From contig CM032806.1 of NCBI GenBank assembly GCA_019155185.1, positions 16,363,383 through 16,427,382 of the forward strand: a stretch of 64,000 nt of DNA, read 5' to 3'. Of the stretch, positions 49,479-60,921 are shown piece by piece. The notes below the pieces were generated by a model that worked only from the letters and a program-made list of their open reading frames with translations, had not been told where the DNA came from and ran no database searches. A program made the position numbers and the translations under genes. This stretch comes from Beaufortia kweichowensis. Its lineage: Eukaryota; Chordata; Actinopteri; Cypriniformes; Gastromyzontidae. How positions within the stretch are numbered: position 1 is the first letter of the stretch; each line of letters opens with the position of its first letter.

Positions 49479-52400
49479 ATGTTTCCAGATTACATTTACA
49501 TTTTTCTTGTGGGCTTTACTAACGGCATCTTTCTGCAGGTTTCTTGCTCTTCATCTGAGTTTAGTTTAGATGGAGATTATTTATTAGGTGGCCTGTTTCC
49601 TGTGCATGGAGTTGAACAGACAACATCTTTGTTCTCCCCAGAGTCTATTGAATGCTTTCGGTAAGGATCGTGTTTTTTTATGAGGTTAGTTTAACAGTCT
49701 TATCATCTGGGTGCTTATCAAATCTTCAGTCTGTTTATTACTGGATGGTTGTGTAAATTGAAGCAACATTTCCTCAGTATTTCAGTCATTGTAAATTAAT
49801 ATTTTAAGACAAAACTTAAAACCTAAAACTTAAATGCAATTAATTTCCTGATGTTTTCTAGACACACTTTCTCTGAATCTGGTTATCAGATGTTTCAAGT
49901 GATGAGGTTTGCTGTTGAGGAGATTAATAACTCCACCGCGCTGCTGCCCAATGTTTCTCTGGGCTATGAAATATTTGATCATTGCTCTGACACTAAAAAC
50001 TTCCCATCAGTTTTCAGTTTAATCTCACAGAATGGATCAATTAAACCTCAAGAAAAACTCAACAGTCATCAGCCTAAAGTCATTGCTTTAACAGGACCAT
50101 ACGGAAGCACAAGAACTATTACTATTGCACCGTTAGTCACAATGGACCTTATACCATGGGTAAAGTAATGTGTGTTAATTTAACTGTTATTTAATACAGT
50201 ATATACAGTACAGTTAGCAAATTGTTGTAAAACAGCTTTTCTCTTTTGAAGGTGAATTATGGAGCATCCAGTTACGCACTGAGTAATAAACTTCACTATC
50301 CCTCTTTTATAAGAACAATCCCGAGCAACAAGGACTTGATACAGATGATTATTCACATCATACAGTGGTTTGGATGGAACTGGGTTGCTTTTCTTGGAGG
50401 GCAGAGACAATTACAGTGAAGATGGTCTAAGACTGTTCAACAATGACATCAGAAATACAGGCATTTGTTTGGCTTATCAAGAGTCTCTCAGCCAAAGTGC
50501 AAACTACAGTCTAACTCTTAAAAAGATTGAGAAGCTTAACATCAATGTCATTGTGGTTTTAAGCTGTGCCACAATATGCAAAAACATAATCAAAGCTGCC
50601 ATAGCAAACAACATACGAGACAAAGTCTGGATTGCAAGTGAAACATGGTCTATGAATCAACAGCTCCCAAAAGAGGCAGGAATTGAGAAAATTGGAACAA
50701 TTATTGGCATTACGGAGAGATTTTTCTCATTGCGAGGATTTAATGAATTCATTTATAAAGAAAGAACCAAGGTTTATACTAATGATAATGTTGAGAATAA
50801 AATCCAGACTAAGATGTGTAATCAAGATTGTGATCAATGCTCATCATTGACTGCAGAGGAAATAATAAATGAAGATCCCACATTCTCCTTTGCCATCTAC
50901 ACATCCATATATACTATAGCTCATGCGTTACATAAACTTCTGCAATGTGACATGAATGAATGCAGCAAAAACACAACAGTTGAGCCATACATGGTGAGTG
51001 GATGCGTTTTAATGTGCATGATAGAATTATCAATCTATCAATGATTTTAAGATTTTAATCTGATGTTTTACTCTATGAATATGGAGTTCGTAAACTTAAA
51101 TCTGGCAAAACATCTCAGGTTACATATGTAATCCTTGTTCCCTGAGAGGGAATGAGATGCTGTGTTAGCGTAGTGACGCTATGGGAACGCCTCTGTGTGA
51201 TTGCGTCTGAAGCACGTGTATCAAATTTGCCGAATGGCAAGCCGCAATGTCACAGGCGGGGTGACGCCCAGGAAGTTTAAAGGACCACAGAACGATAGCA
51301 TTTTAGCTTCTTAGGCTGAAGCCCGCCCATGGATGCCGGGAGTATGGCAGGCAGACGCATCGTCTCGTTCCCTATCTGGGAACCAGGGTTACATACGTAA
51401 CCGGAGACATTCCCTTTCAAAGGAACTCAGCGCTTGCATCGCTATGAGAACGATGTCCCCACATTTACATTACATTTACATTTAGGCATTTAACTGACAC
51501 TTTTATCCAAAGCGACTTACAAATATTAGGAGACAATGAAGCGACACATCAAAAGCGGCAACAATAGTATGAAGAAGTGCTTTCCTAAGTTTACAATGTT
51601 TTGCAACGCTAGATCAGTACCTGTAGAGGAAAGAAGAGAGTTTTTTTTATGATGTCAGGTGTTGGTGGAAGAGGTGGCTTTTTATCTGTTTCTTAAAGGA
51701 GGTGAGGGATGTGACAGATGGGATTGTGTTAGTGAGATTATTCCACAAGCAGAGAACAGAAAAGAAGAAAGAACGAGAGAGAGATTTAGTGCCTTCTGTG
51801 AGGGAACCACCAGTCCACGTTCATTCACTGAGCGCAGGGTTCTGGATGGGTTGAGAGCAGGGTTCTGGATGGGTTGAGAGCAGGGTTCTGGATGGGTTGA
51901 GAGCAGGGTTCTGGATAGGTTGAGCGCAGGGTTCTGGATGGGTTGTAGGTGTGTAGAAGAGAGTTAAAGTATGAGGGTGCAGAGTCTGTGATGGTTTTAA
52001 ATGTCAGCATGAATGATTTGAATTTAATGTGGGCAGCAACCGGTAGGCAATGGAGAGAGATGAAGAGAGGTGTGACATGTGCTGGAAAACAAGTCTTGTT
52101 GCTGCGTTCTGTATCATCTGAAGTGGTTTGATTGCTCGTGCAGGAAGACCAGCCAGGAGAGCATTGCAATAGTCCAGTCTAGAGATTACCAGGGATTGAA
52201 CTAGCAGTTGGGCGGCATGCTGTGTGAGATATGGCCTGATCTTCCTGATGTTGTAAAGTGCATATCTACAAGACCGTGATATCCTTGAGATGTGTTCGGT
52301 AAAGGACCCTTGTCATGCTCTTCTGACTCACACTAGCCAGGAATTTGCTCTTATGGCAGCATTGCAACATACATCTCACCTCCAACAACACAGCCATATC

Positions 52401-55400
52401 CACATCTGTTTCAACCTCCGCTCTCTTTCCCCAGCACACTCTCTGCTGAGGTGTCATCCTCTCTCCCTTTCAACCTCTCATCTCTGGATACCAATACAGC
52501 CACGGACACCCTATGTTCAACACTAACATCCTGTCTAGACAACCTCTGCCCTCTATCCTACAGACCGGCTCGCCCCTCACCTTCCTGCCCTTGGCTTTCG
52601 GACGTCCTAAAAATACTGCCATGATCTCAAGACAATTTATGTGCCACTCAAGTTGGTGGCCCTTCCATAGGCCTCTGGAGGAGTGGCCTTTTATTACTGC
52701 CCGCCAGCCCATGAGGGATGCTCCTGTCATTAGCATTTTGCGACGATATGTTGACCCCAGCACTGGGCCCTGGGAAAGAAACCAAGGTTTCTTCCATACC
52801 GACAATCACCTAAGACATTTGTGGGTGACCCGTGATCGTACGGGAGGGGTTCCCCCTTGGAAATTTCAGCCACTACTGCAGGAGTTTCATGTGCAGCAGG
52901 CCAAGAGGCACGATGTTGGTTGCAGACACCAGGAGACCCAAAATGCATTGAAACTGCTTGACAGTGACATGCTGATAAAGCTGGACGCCGTTCACAGCTG
53001 ACTGAATAGAGTGGAGAAACTCTATGGCTCTCTATGGCCTCCTTTGGCAGATGTGTGTACTACTTGCTCTATGACCAGAGCCTGCTCGGGGCCCACCTCG
53101 GTGAACAACACCCCACTGAATGCGGACGGTTTCTGCCTGAGCTGAATCGCATAGCCATGTTCTACTATTTGCACTAGAAAAATTTGGCAGAAGTTTCCAC
53201 GCTGCCATGTGGTCTACTAAGGGAACCAGCCACTCAAGACTGGTGTTATATGCACGGTTAACTTGGTGCCCTGGGATGTACTGGCAGGGGTAAACACGAG
53301 TGAGTGCAATGTTTCCAACACTATTTGCTTCTCGGAGGCGACTGTGCCCCAAAGCGGAGAGCGCAGGGTTAACAGGGCCTCTCTTTGGGGGTACCGAGGA
53401 GGGCTGGACACCGTGTAGTGAGGTGAACACCAACCCTCCCATGATGGGCTTAACAAGTCAGGACCTCCTATTTTTCACCACGGCCTTCTTGGCCTGAATG
53501 ATGGTCCTCAGGTCCGCCTTTGGCTGTGAAGGCCTTGGCTGAGTGTGTCGCATGGAGCCCCACTCACGCTGGGGTGGAGTCTGCGAGCTAACACTCTCTG
53601 TGTGTCTGCCGCAGTACGAGGAGCCAGACGAATGTGACTCATCCCGCCTAGCAGCCTCAGAGACTTGGTGTCAGCGTGGGAGAAACCTCTGGAACGCTGC
53701 AGCTTGCTTTTTCACCTCCCGAAACCTCTCGGGGGGGCAAGCAGGGCATGCAGCAGCAAGGCTTTGTCGGCTATCTTGACATCAGGTTCAGCCACAGATG
53801 CCTCTCGGTCACTTCCGAGGTGGCCATGGAGCGCCCGACCGCCTTGACATCTGTGGCCCAACGCAGCTCCTTGACAGAGTCAGGTCCTGCAGCCAGTCTG
53901 CCTGGTATGCCTTGAAATCGTATAAAGGCATGCTCCAGCCTGACCTGCTGCGGCGTATGCCTTGCCCACCAGTGCGGATGTCACACTATATGGCTTGGAG
54001 GGCAATGCCGGGGACTTTAGGGATGATGCCGACGAGGGGGAAAGTTAGCTGGTTAGCGTCTGTTCAACCTTGGTCATCACCTCATACCCGTGCTCTGCCG
54101 CCGGCATAATGTTGAAGTATTCTGACATGCTGGGGGTGAAGACACTGGTTGAGTATGGACGGTTCCAGCGAGCTGTGGAGGTCCGGAACAAACGGAACGC
54201 CCCGGCATGAAGGTGGTGCTTTAGGTGTTAGAAAGCGCTCATCCAGCCCACTCTGCGGAAAGTACAAAAGTAGACGCACTGCATGCTTCCTGTCCCGGAG
54301 TGAGTGGACATGTGAAGGCAGAGATAGGGTGCTACCCGTCTCCAACCCCTCAGCAATGTCCATTTGCAATCCCCACAAGTGCAAAGCTGGCCTGCCTTGG
54401 CAGGCGTGGAGCTACAGACGTGGAAATTGCGTGACATCCGGGAGCGGGTGCAGCAAGCGCCCTCGTGCGCTGACCGTGCATGCTCCACTCCCAAACACAT
54501 AATAGACAAGTAGTGCATGTCCCTGCCTGTAATGTAGGAAGGGCAAAGAGGCACACACTGCTTAAAACTCTCCATATTTAAACAATAAAACTTGTCGACA
54601 GACACACACAACATGCAGCTGAAGGCACGGAAGCTAAAGTGTGATCGTTCCGGGGTCCTTACGTCACCCCGCCTGTGACGTTGCAGCTTGCCATTCTGCG
54701 GATTTGATACACGGGCTTTAGACACAATCATGCAGAGGCGTTTTAATAGCGCCGCTACGCTGACGCAGCGCAAGTTCCCTTAAAAAGGAACTGTTGTTGA
54801 CGACACACCTTACAGACAGTGTTCATAACATTGTAAGTAAATAATTTTTTTTGCCTTTCCTTTGTAAACACATACAAATACTAATCTAAATGTTAAAACA
54901 ATATTCAAACTGGTTCGCTCCATACAGCAGCATTTGTGTCCGTTCTTTTAGCGTTTACTTACTATGGACTTACCATGAAAACATAGATCAACCTGTCCAA
55001 TTTAGATGATGACATGTTCAACATCAAGTTGTCATTGAAGGCTCCACTGTCACTTCCTTACTCAGATCTCCCTCACCTAAATACTAATCACCTGCCATCA
55101 ATCTACTCTCACATCAGGAACACTATAGGAGCACACACTTCTCACTCAGTCAGTGTCTGGTCTGTGACTAGGACTATGGACATGTCTGTGATTCTTACCT
55201 CTAGAAATTGTACAAAAAACTCTTACCTGTTCCTTGGTTTCTAAAAAGGATCTACTTGCTCCACTCCAGTAAGCCTACTTACCTGAAACCTCTCCATACT
55301 CCAAAACCTACAACTGCTCTTCCTTCAGAAGATCCACAATTTCAACAACATCCAAGAGATGATAGATTCAGGTACTCACCACCACTTCTGCATCCACAAC

Positions 55401-57875
55401 GGTCAGAACAAATATCACTTTTTTATCTCCAGTTTATGCGGTCAGTCCAATGTTAAATCCTGCCTCTCTGCCTCAACAGAGGACTGCAACAGATTTCTCC
55501 TACAGTGTTCCCTGGCATTAGAGATGCAGCTACATCATTTCACCAATGATTGAGCTAAAGTCTCCTTCATTCTTTCCATGGTAACAGGACAAGCGCTCCA
55601 ATGTGTATAAATAATGTGGCAGCAAGGAGGTCCAGTTACACAGTCACTTGATCGTTTCATAGCCCATTTTTGAAAGGTGTTGAGTAGACCCATCAATAAT
55701 TCCTCAGCTGATGAGAAGTTATATCAGTTAACACAACTCCCCAACATGCTTTCCCCTACTTCCTTTGATTTTTTCATTTTATTACCCGTCCTCCTCAACA
55801 ATGGGTTAGCTGGCAACTTCATTTTGGGAGGGCTCTGTCGCCAAATTTCCAGTCTGTAAAAAGAATACTGCTAAGGTGCCATCTTGTGCATTCCTTTGTG
55901 TGTCCTGTTCAACTTCAAAGGGGTTGAGCTGAGGGTCACTCCCTCTGGGGGAGCCACAGAGGTGCCATAACTGTCCTGCTAAGTTAACTAACAACAGGCA
56001 GGTCATCGGCTTCCTATTGGCTGATCTGTGGTCACTCCTCCTCTTCATCCTGCCTACCTCAGTGTTCCTCTCTGCTAGTCACATCCAGGTCCTTGGCTCT
56101 GTCGGCTCCATTGGTTCCGCCCAGCTCCCTGGCTCAATCCTATGTTCTGTGATTTTTCCCTCTTCCTAAGCCTGATGACAAAATGCTATAATTTTATTTT
56201 GGATTTTTTTTAAGAATGTATGTTTTTCCATGCATAACTTAGACCATTCATCTCTCGTATCATATATCCAAGCTTTCCTTCTGTGAGAATAAAACTTCAG
56301 GTTGAAATCATATAAATCTGCTTAAATTTCATTTTCATTGCACTATACAACAGCTTCTGGGAGAAATGAAGAAGTTGGATTTTCCACTCAATGGCCATCA
56401 GGTGAAATATGATGTTAATGGTGATCCAGCTGTGAGTTATGCAGTCGTGCTCTGGCACACTGAAACAAATCCTCCATGGATTCAGATGGTGGGCACATAT
56501 GACACATATCCAGAAACTCTTTTTGCCATCAACAACTCTCTCCTGCCCTGGCGTAACAATACTGCTGTAAGTGTACTTTTTGGTAGTTTTGGTGACCTTC
56601 ATCTATCCTTAATTTGGCAGTCCAGATTTAATACCTAAAGACACAATTTTCTTTTTTAGGTTCCCTTTTCCAACTGCTCTGCTGAGTGTAAGTACGGATT
56701 TTCAAGAGAACGTATGGGATATCATGCTTGCTGCTTTCTGTGTAAAAAATGCCCACAAAACAGCTATGTGAATTATTCTCGTAAGTAATGCTCAATTTTA
56801 GCAGTTTTAATAACTTTACTGTATGGAGTGGTTATTTCAGGTGTACCTATTTTTTTTTTACTGTATCAACTGTTTTATTTTGTTGATCATAAAACTCTGA
56901 TTCGGGCTGTATTACTAAACATTTATGCTTTATTTTTTTTCAGTGGACCCTTATTCCTGTTATCCATGTGCAGAGAGTGAATGGTCTGATTTGGACAGCA
57001 TGACATGTAAGACACGTTCTGTCATCTACCTTCAGTTCACAGAAATCTCCTCCGTTGTAGTCATATTTTCTAACGTATGTTTGATTATTCTCAACATTGT
57101 CATGTTAATCATTTTTGCCTACAATTACAATACACCAGTGGTGAGGTCTGCTGGTGGCAACATGTGCTTCCTCATGCTAACATGTATGATTATATCTTGT
57201 CTGGGTATGTTCTTTTTCTTCGGAGAGCCCACATTAGAAACATGTTCCTTGAGAAATGCCATATATGCATATTTTAACCCTATCTGTCTGTCCTGTTTTG
57301 TTGTCCGTGCCTTTCAAATAGTTTGTGTCTTCAAAATGTCTGACTTCCCTAATGTGCACAGGGTGTGGGTAAAGTACAATGGCCAGTGGCTGTTTGTTGC
57401 CTCTTTTTCTGTCTTGCATTTCATTGTTTGTGTTTTGTGGTTGAGTTTTGGACCTCCCAAAACCCTCAAAGACACTGTGTCATATAAAGACCAGATTTTT
57501 TTCACCTGTGGAAGGGGGAACGTTATATTTATAAGCACAATTGTGTTCATCAATATGTTTTTTGGTTCCCTGTGTGTCCTCTTTTCCTACATGGCAAGAG
57601 ATCTTCCAAAGAATTACAACGAGGCCAGATCAATAACTTTTAGTATGGTGTTTTTTATTGTGATCTGGGTTTTATACTTTACAGTTTTCTTTTTCCTGAA
57701 TAGCAAAGATATTTTGTTTATCAATGCATTGGTCCAGATATGCAGCACATATGCGATTCTCCTCTGCTATTTCGTACCAAAATCGTACATCATGTTGTTT
57801 CAACCAAAGAAGAACACCGCTACATACTTTCAAACCTCTATTCAGAAATACACCCAAACCATTAGCAGGAGTTAA
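49479..57875 (+). CDS. Taste receptor type 1 (T1R1/T1R2-type class C GPCR), six exons, one frameshift
   Basis: Exons: 49479-49660, 49862-50159, 50252-50993, 56354-56566, 56660-56780 and 56944-57875. All have GT-AG borders and the canonical six-exon T1R/V2R plan. Exon 3 is 742 nt, and every other phase closes only if it were 741. The frame also breaks between WVAFLGG and DNYSEDG at about 50395-50410. So there is a one-base insertion: either a young pseudogene or an assembly error. If that base is ignored, the product is about 828 aa. Seen: signal peptide (1-20), Venus-flytrap domain opening with EFSLDGDYLLGGLFP and FAVEEINNSTALLPN, a cysteine-rich exon 5, then seven membrane segments with NTPVVRSAGG and a LPKNYNEA loop. 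GDYLLGGLF, NTPVVRSAGG and the short C-tail favour T1R over V2R; CNQDCDQC and VWIASETW lean to Tas1r2, but Tas1r1 is possible. It would bind amino acids or sugars on taste cells as a heterodimer. Intron 3 is 5.4 kb because of transposons. Poly(A) signal at 58165. Confidence 0.85.
51110..51405. repeat. About 295-bp segment bounded by inverted GTTACATAYGTAA motifs (DIRS terminal unit)
   Basis: It starts CTCAGGTTACATATGTAAtCC..GTTCCC and ends GGGAACCAGGGTTACATACG.., the reverse complement with few mismatches. The interior matches the right terminal region of the 40.3-43.5 kb DIRS element read in reverse. It may be a small non-autonomous derivative or a joined pair of element ends. Confidence 0.7.
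51465..52275. mobile_element. Interspersed repeat nested in the DIRS element (AAGCGACTTACAA family, LINE-like body)
   Basis: It starts ACATTTACATTTAGGCATTT and AAGCGACTTACAAATATTAG, the same end as the MITE in apeh intron 4. The minus-strand body (52169-51825) reads HVTPLFISLHCLPVAAHIKF, then APSYFNSLL and SRTLRST, resembling the C-terminal end of fish LINE reverse transcriptases. A short tandem of GGGTTCTGGATGGGTTGAGA (about 51838-51945) lies inside. Class uncertain. Confidence 0.65.
52365..52615 (+). mobile_element. LINE ORF2 fragment (endonuclease-RT linker)
   Basis: The plus-strand frame TLTSCLDNLCPLSYRPA followed by LSDVLK is typical of fish L2/Rex1-like ORF2. The fragment is truncated at both ends and lies inside the composite element. 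Confidence 0.6.
54800..56345 (+). other. T1R intron 3, right part
   Basis: About 1.5 kb between the DIRS right end and exon 4. Small open frames at 55.0-55.9 kb show no recognised family, and the base composition suggests degraded repeat sequence. No T1R exon is found in it. Confidence 0.4.
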
Positions 57876-57879
57876 ACTG

Positions 57880-59470
57880 CAACAGTACAGCTGCACGGTG
57901 GCTCCAGTTTATAGTTGTAGGGTGTTATTACGTAAAATGTAGATATTTGACAGATAAACAGATAAAGATATTTTAGTTAGTAGTGTATCTCTTATACTAT
58001 ATGTTAATAGATTTGATGCTTTATCATTATTTTACCACAATGTTAAAGTAATGCATGTGTCTGATAATAATGCAGGTGTCTCCATAAAAATTTTACTTAG
58101 TGTAGATGCTAATTTTGTAATTGTAATAAAAAAATGTTTCATATAATTTATGAAAAGACTATGAAATAAAGATGTTAGAGAACATTATCAAGAAACAATG
58201 TAGATTTCTGTTTCTTATTGTAAAACAGTGCTTACTGTATATCACCTGTCAAGTGGCTATCGCATTTGGTCGTGTATTACTGACAGTGGGATTTTCAGTT
58301 GTTACAAACATAGCACCGGCCAAAAAAGTAAAAAATATAAAAATCTTTCAAAGCTAGACATCACTTTTGCTCATTAGTGTATAAACCTGAATGTTTACTA
58401 CTGCATGCATCTGAAGAGCAACTCTTCATTATATCATCTGATATCCTCTGATGAGTGTTTTGATGATGACTAAACTCTTTATTAAAATGAAAGACTTTAG
58501 GCTGAACGCTACTAATGTCATTGGTTATTTTCTACGGATTGTATTTCAGAAGTTTGTGCTATAGCTGATTTCTGATAAGCATTTTGTTTTTGCTGTAAAA
58601 AAATTCAGGGAGTCATTAACTCTTTGTGACTTTTCATTTAAAGACATTCTCTTTCAGATTTTCCATAAATGGAGACGGAGAAGCTGCAGCTGAATGTAAC
58701 TTCAGGGAAACAGTGGGCAGATTATTTAAAGCGTGAATCATTAAATAGTTCAATTTAGTTTAATTTTAGTTCAATAGCACATTTTCCTTGTATTTTACTC
58801 ATCATCGTTTCAGTCAGTTCTATTAAATTATAGCTATTTTGGCTCTTCCTAGCTTTGTAATGGCATTTTCTGAGTTCCCCTCGGTCTCATTCTCAATGGC
58901 AATATTTCTTTGACTTTTTTTGACGGTCCTGTAGAATAAGATAATATGCTGCTCTGAATCCTTTTCATTTTCTAACAGTCAGGTATGGATTAAAACAATA
59001 ATCATAGTCCCTATGTAACCAGGTAACCTAGACGCGCTGCACACTGAGAGTCCATTCCTGATTTTATTATTGTTTGCACTGCTGTGTTTCACTTGTATTC
59101 AAATATCTTTATTTGAGTTGAAATGGCCTATTGATGATGTATCATTAATCACACAATAACATGATACATTTCTCTCCCACACCCTGAAACACACAGATGA
59201 GAGTAAAACTCAACTAAAAACATAAAAGCAATGTTTGATAAGAGGGTAACTTTGACAATGAACACACATTTAAGTAACCGAATAAACATGAAATAATGAA
59301 ACAAAAACTTCATGTCTTTTAACATTAATTGGTGTAGTTTTCTGTACAATTAAACAAATAAAGTCATTAAAATTTGCAGTGTACATACATAACATTTGCG
59401 TCGACAGCGATTCCTTAACTCATAAAAGAATTATAAACATTTGTAAACATGAATTTTGCCTAAAACGATC
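57880..59470. other. T1R 3' UTR and T1R-nadk intergenic region
   Basis: Poly(A) signal AATAAA at 58165-58170. The rest is AT-rich, with no exon supported. Confidence 0.45.
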
Positions 59471-59479
59471 ATATTTGAC

Positions 59480-59737
59480 GTATTAAAATGGATAAGCCCC
59501 GCCTTCAGTATAGCACGATTTGTTCATTGGCTCACTGGATAGCGCCCCTCGTGACAGCGTCTGCCTTTAACCAATCCGCTTGTCAAACGAACATTACGTA
59601 GTAAATATTCATTAGCAAAGACACGAGCAGCCTATTAGAATGCAGCGCAGAGCGTGACGTCACGACACGGAAGCGCCCGGTCAGTGTGCGGATGACAGGT
59701 GAGCGGCGGCGGCGGCGGCGGCGAGACCCACAGCAGC

Positions 59738-59771
<34 letters not shown>

Positions 59772-59811
59772 GCGCGTGTTCACAGTCAGCGGGGATAACA
59801 CCTGCTTTACC

Positions 59812-59855
<44 letters not shown>

Positions 59856-59872
59856 AGAGCTGATCGGATCAG
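59480..59872 (+). promoter_or_regulatory. nadk promoter and non-coding first exon, CpG-rich
   Basis: The only clearly CpG-rich stretch on the right side of the window. It holds a perfect cAMP-response palindrome TGACGTCA (59655-59662), then (CGG)n at about 59703-59723, an ATG repeat (59739-59771), and (GA)n at about 59816-59852. A donor follows at 59872 (atcag|gtaacg). The next acceptor is directly before the nadk ATG, so this is inferred to be the 5' UTR exon; the start of transcription is not determined. Confidence 0.6.
59739..59798 (+). other. Upstream ORF made of an ATG repeat (11 Met codons) in the nadk leader
   Basis: The (GAT)n microsatellite supplies 11 consecutive ATG codons, followed by ARVHSQRG and TAA. 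If the first exon is transcribed through it, the leader carries a 19-codon upstream frame ending before the splice donor. The reading is direct; any effect on translation is inference. Confidence 0.5.
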
Positions 59873-60921
59873 GTAACGCTAATCCCACACTGATCTTAAC
59901 CTGTTGTTTTTAACCTGCTTGTCAGTGTTGTGTTTTATTCTTACAAACTGCGTTAGTTGTTACACGTTCACATATGTAGATGGTTGATCATGTTTCATAA
60001 CCCAATGAAGTGCTTACGTAATAAACAACATTATATGCATCATGCAGGAGGCGCGTGCTGAGTCACATTTATAGCCATTTAAATATCTTTAGAAAGGCTT
60101 TGATGTCTAGATAGAGTACAGGCATATCATACTGTATAAATGATATCTGCACAGGGTCATTTGTATATCTGAATTTGATTTGTAACATCTCTCTTTACTG
60201 ACAGATGGTCTTAATCCTTTAAGTGTGATCTAATGTAAACATGCAGGACACTTACAGACACTTAAGACTTGAATGCTCTATCACAGATCTGTTAGTATGC
60301 AGTAATCTGTCTACATAGACATCATAGGCATATTTGGTGTCCAGAGATGTTGTCCAGGTAGGTTTGAGGTGAGATAGGTGTAGGTTATATATTGTATTAT
60401 GGGCTGTCTTTATGCAGTCAGCATGTTTTTCATTTCTTCTTAGTACTCGACCGTATAATGGATTCTGTCATCATGTGTCTGTGGAGAATCACAAGTCTAG
60501 ATAAGCTTAGAAACTCAATGTTACGCTAAAGGACAGATGATTTGTACTGTTAGGCTCTTCTGTCAGTGGTTTTTTGTATGGTTCACAAATGCCATAAACT
60601 CTCAGCATGTTATTTTTTTAACACAGCCTGTAACTATCTGTTATTTCAACATTTCTTAGTATTCTGAGTGTTTTCTGTGTGCCAAATCTGCTATTTTCAG
60701 CGTCTGACTACTTCCATTATTTTCACAATTACTGTTCAGATTCATTGTTTTATAAGATTACAAGAGTTTAAACATTTTACACCAAATTATAATAAAAGAA
60801 TATATAATTATATAATAACTGTAAGGAAACATTATGTAATGAGGTCATGTCACAACAATATAGCAGGTAACTGTTGTGTTGGGTGTGATTGTCATCTTAC
60901 GCTGTGTTTTTATACGTCTAG
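59873..60921 (+). other. nadk intron 1
   Basis: About 1 kb of AT-rich intron between the inferred 5' UTR exon and the first coding exon; nothing else seen. Confidence 0.4.

Larger units (their letters stand above)
51108..54795 (-). mobile_element. Composite DIRS1-type element in T1R intron 3, nested and rearranged
   Basis: The right terminal repeat (about 54640-54791) is the reverse complement of the 40291-40480 repeat of the other DIRS element, so this copy runs on the minus strand. Minus-strand frames include a gag-like region (53.0-54.6 kb, with SSVPPKRGP and SANSRTWL as in the plus-strand copy) and RNase H (EWHINCLEIMA, about 52680). RT core and tyrosine recombinase are missing; that part of the element is replaced by other repeats at 51.47-52.62 kb. 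A short piece (about 52308-52360, ctcttctgactcacactagc) runs in the opposite orientation to the rest. Confidence 0.8.

Noticed and set aside
49479..57875. Assignment as a V2R-type olfactory receptor
   Set aside because: Exon plan is shared, but GDYLLGGLFP, FAVEEINNSTALLPN, NTPVVRSAGG and the short C-tail are T1R hallmarks.
59583..59888. Minus-strand frame with Ser/Leu, His and Arg runs
   Set aside because: Translation through three microsatellites of the nadk first exon.
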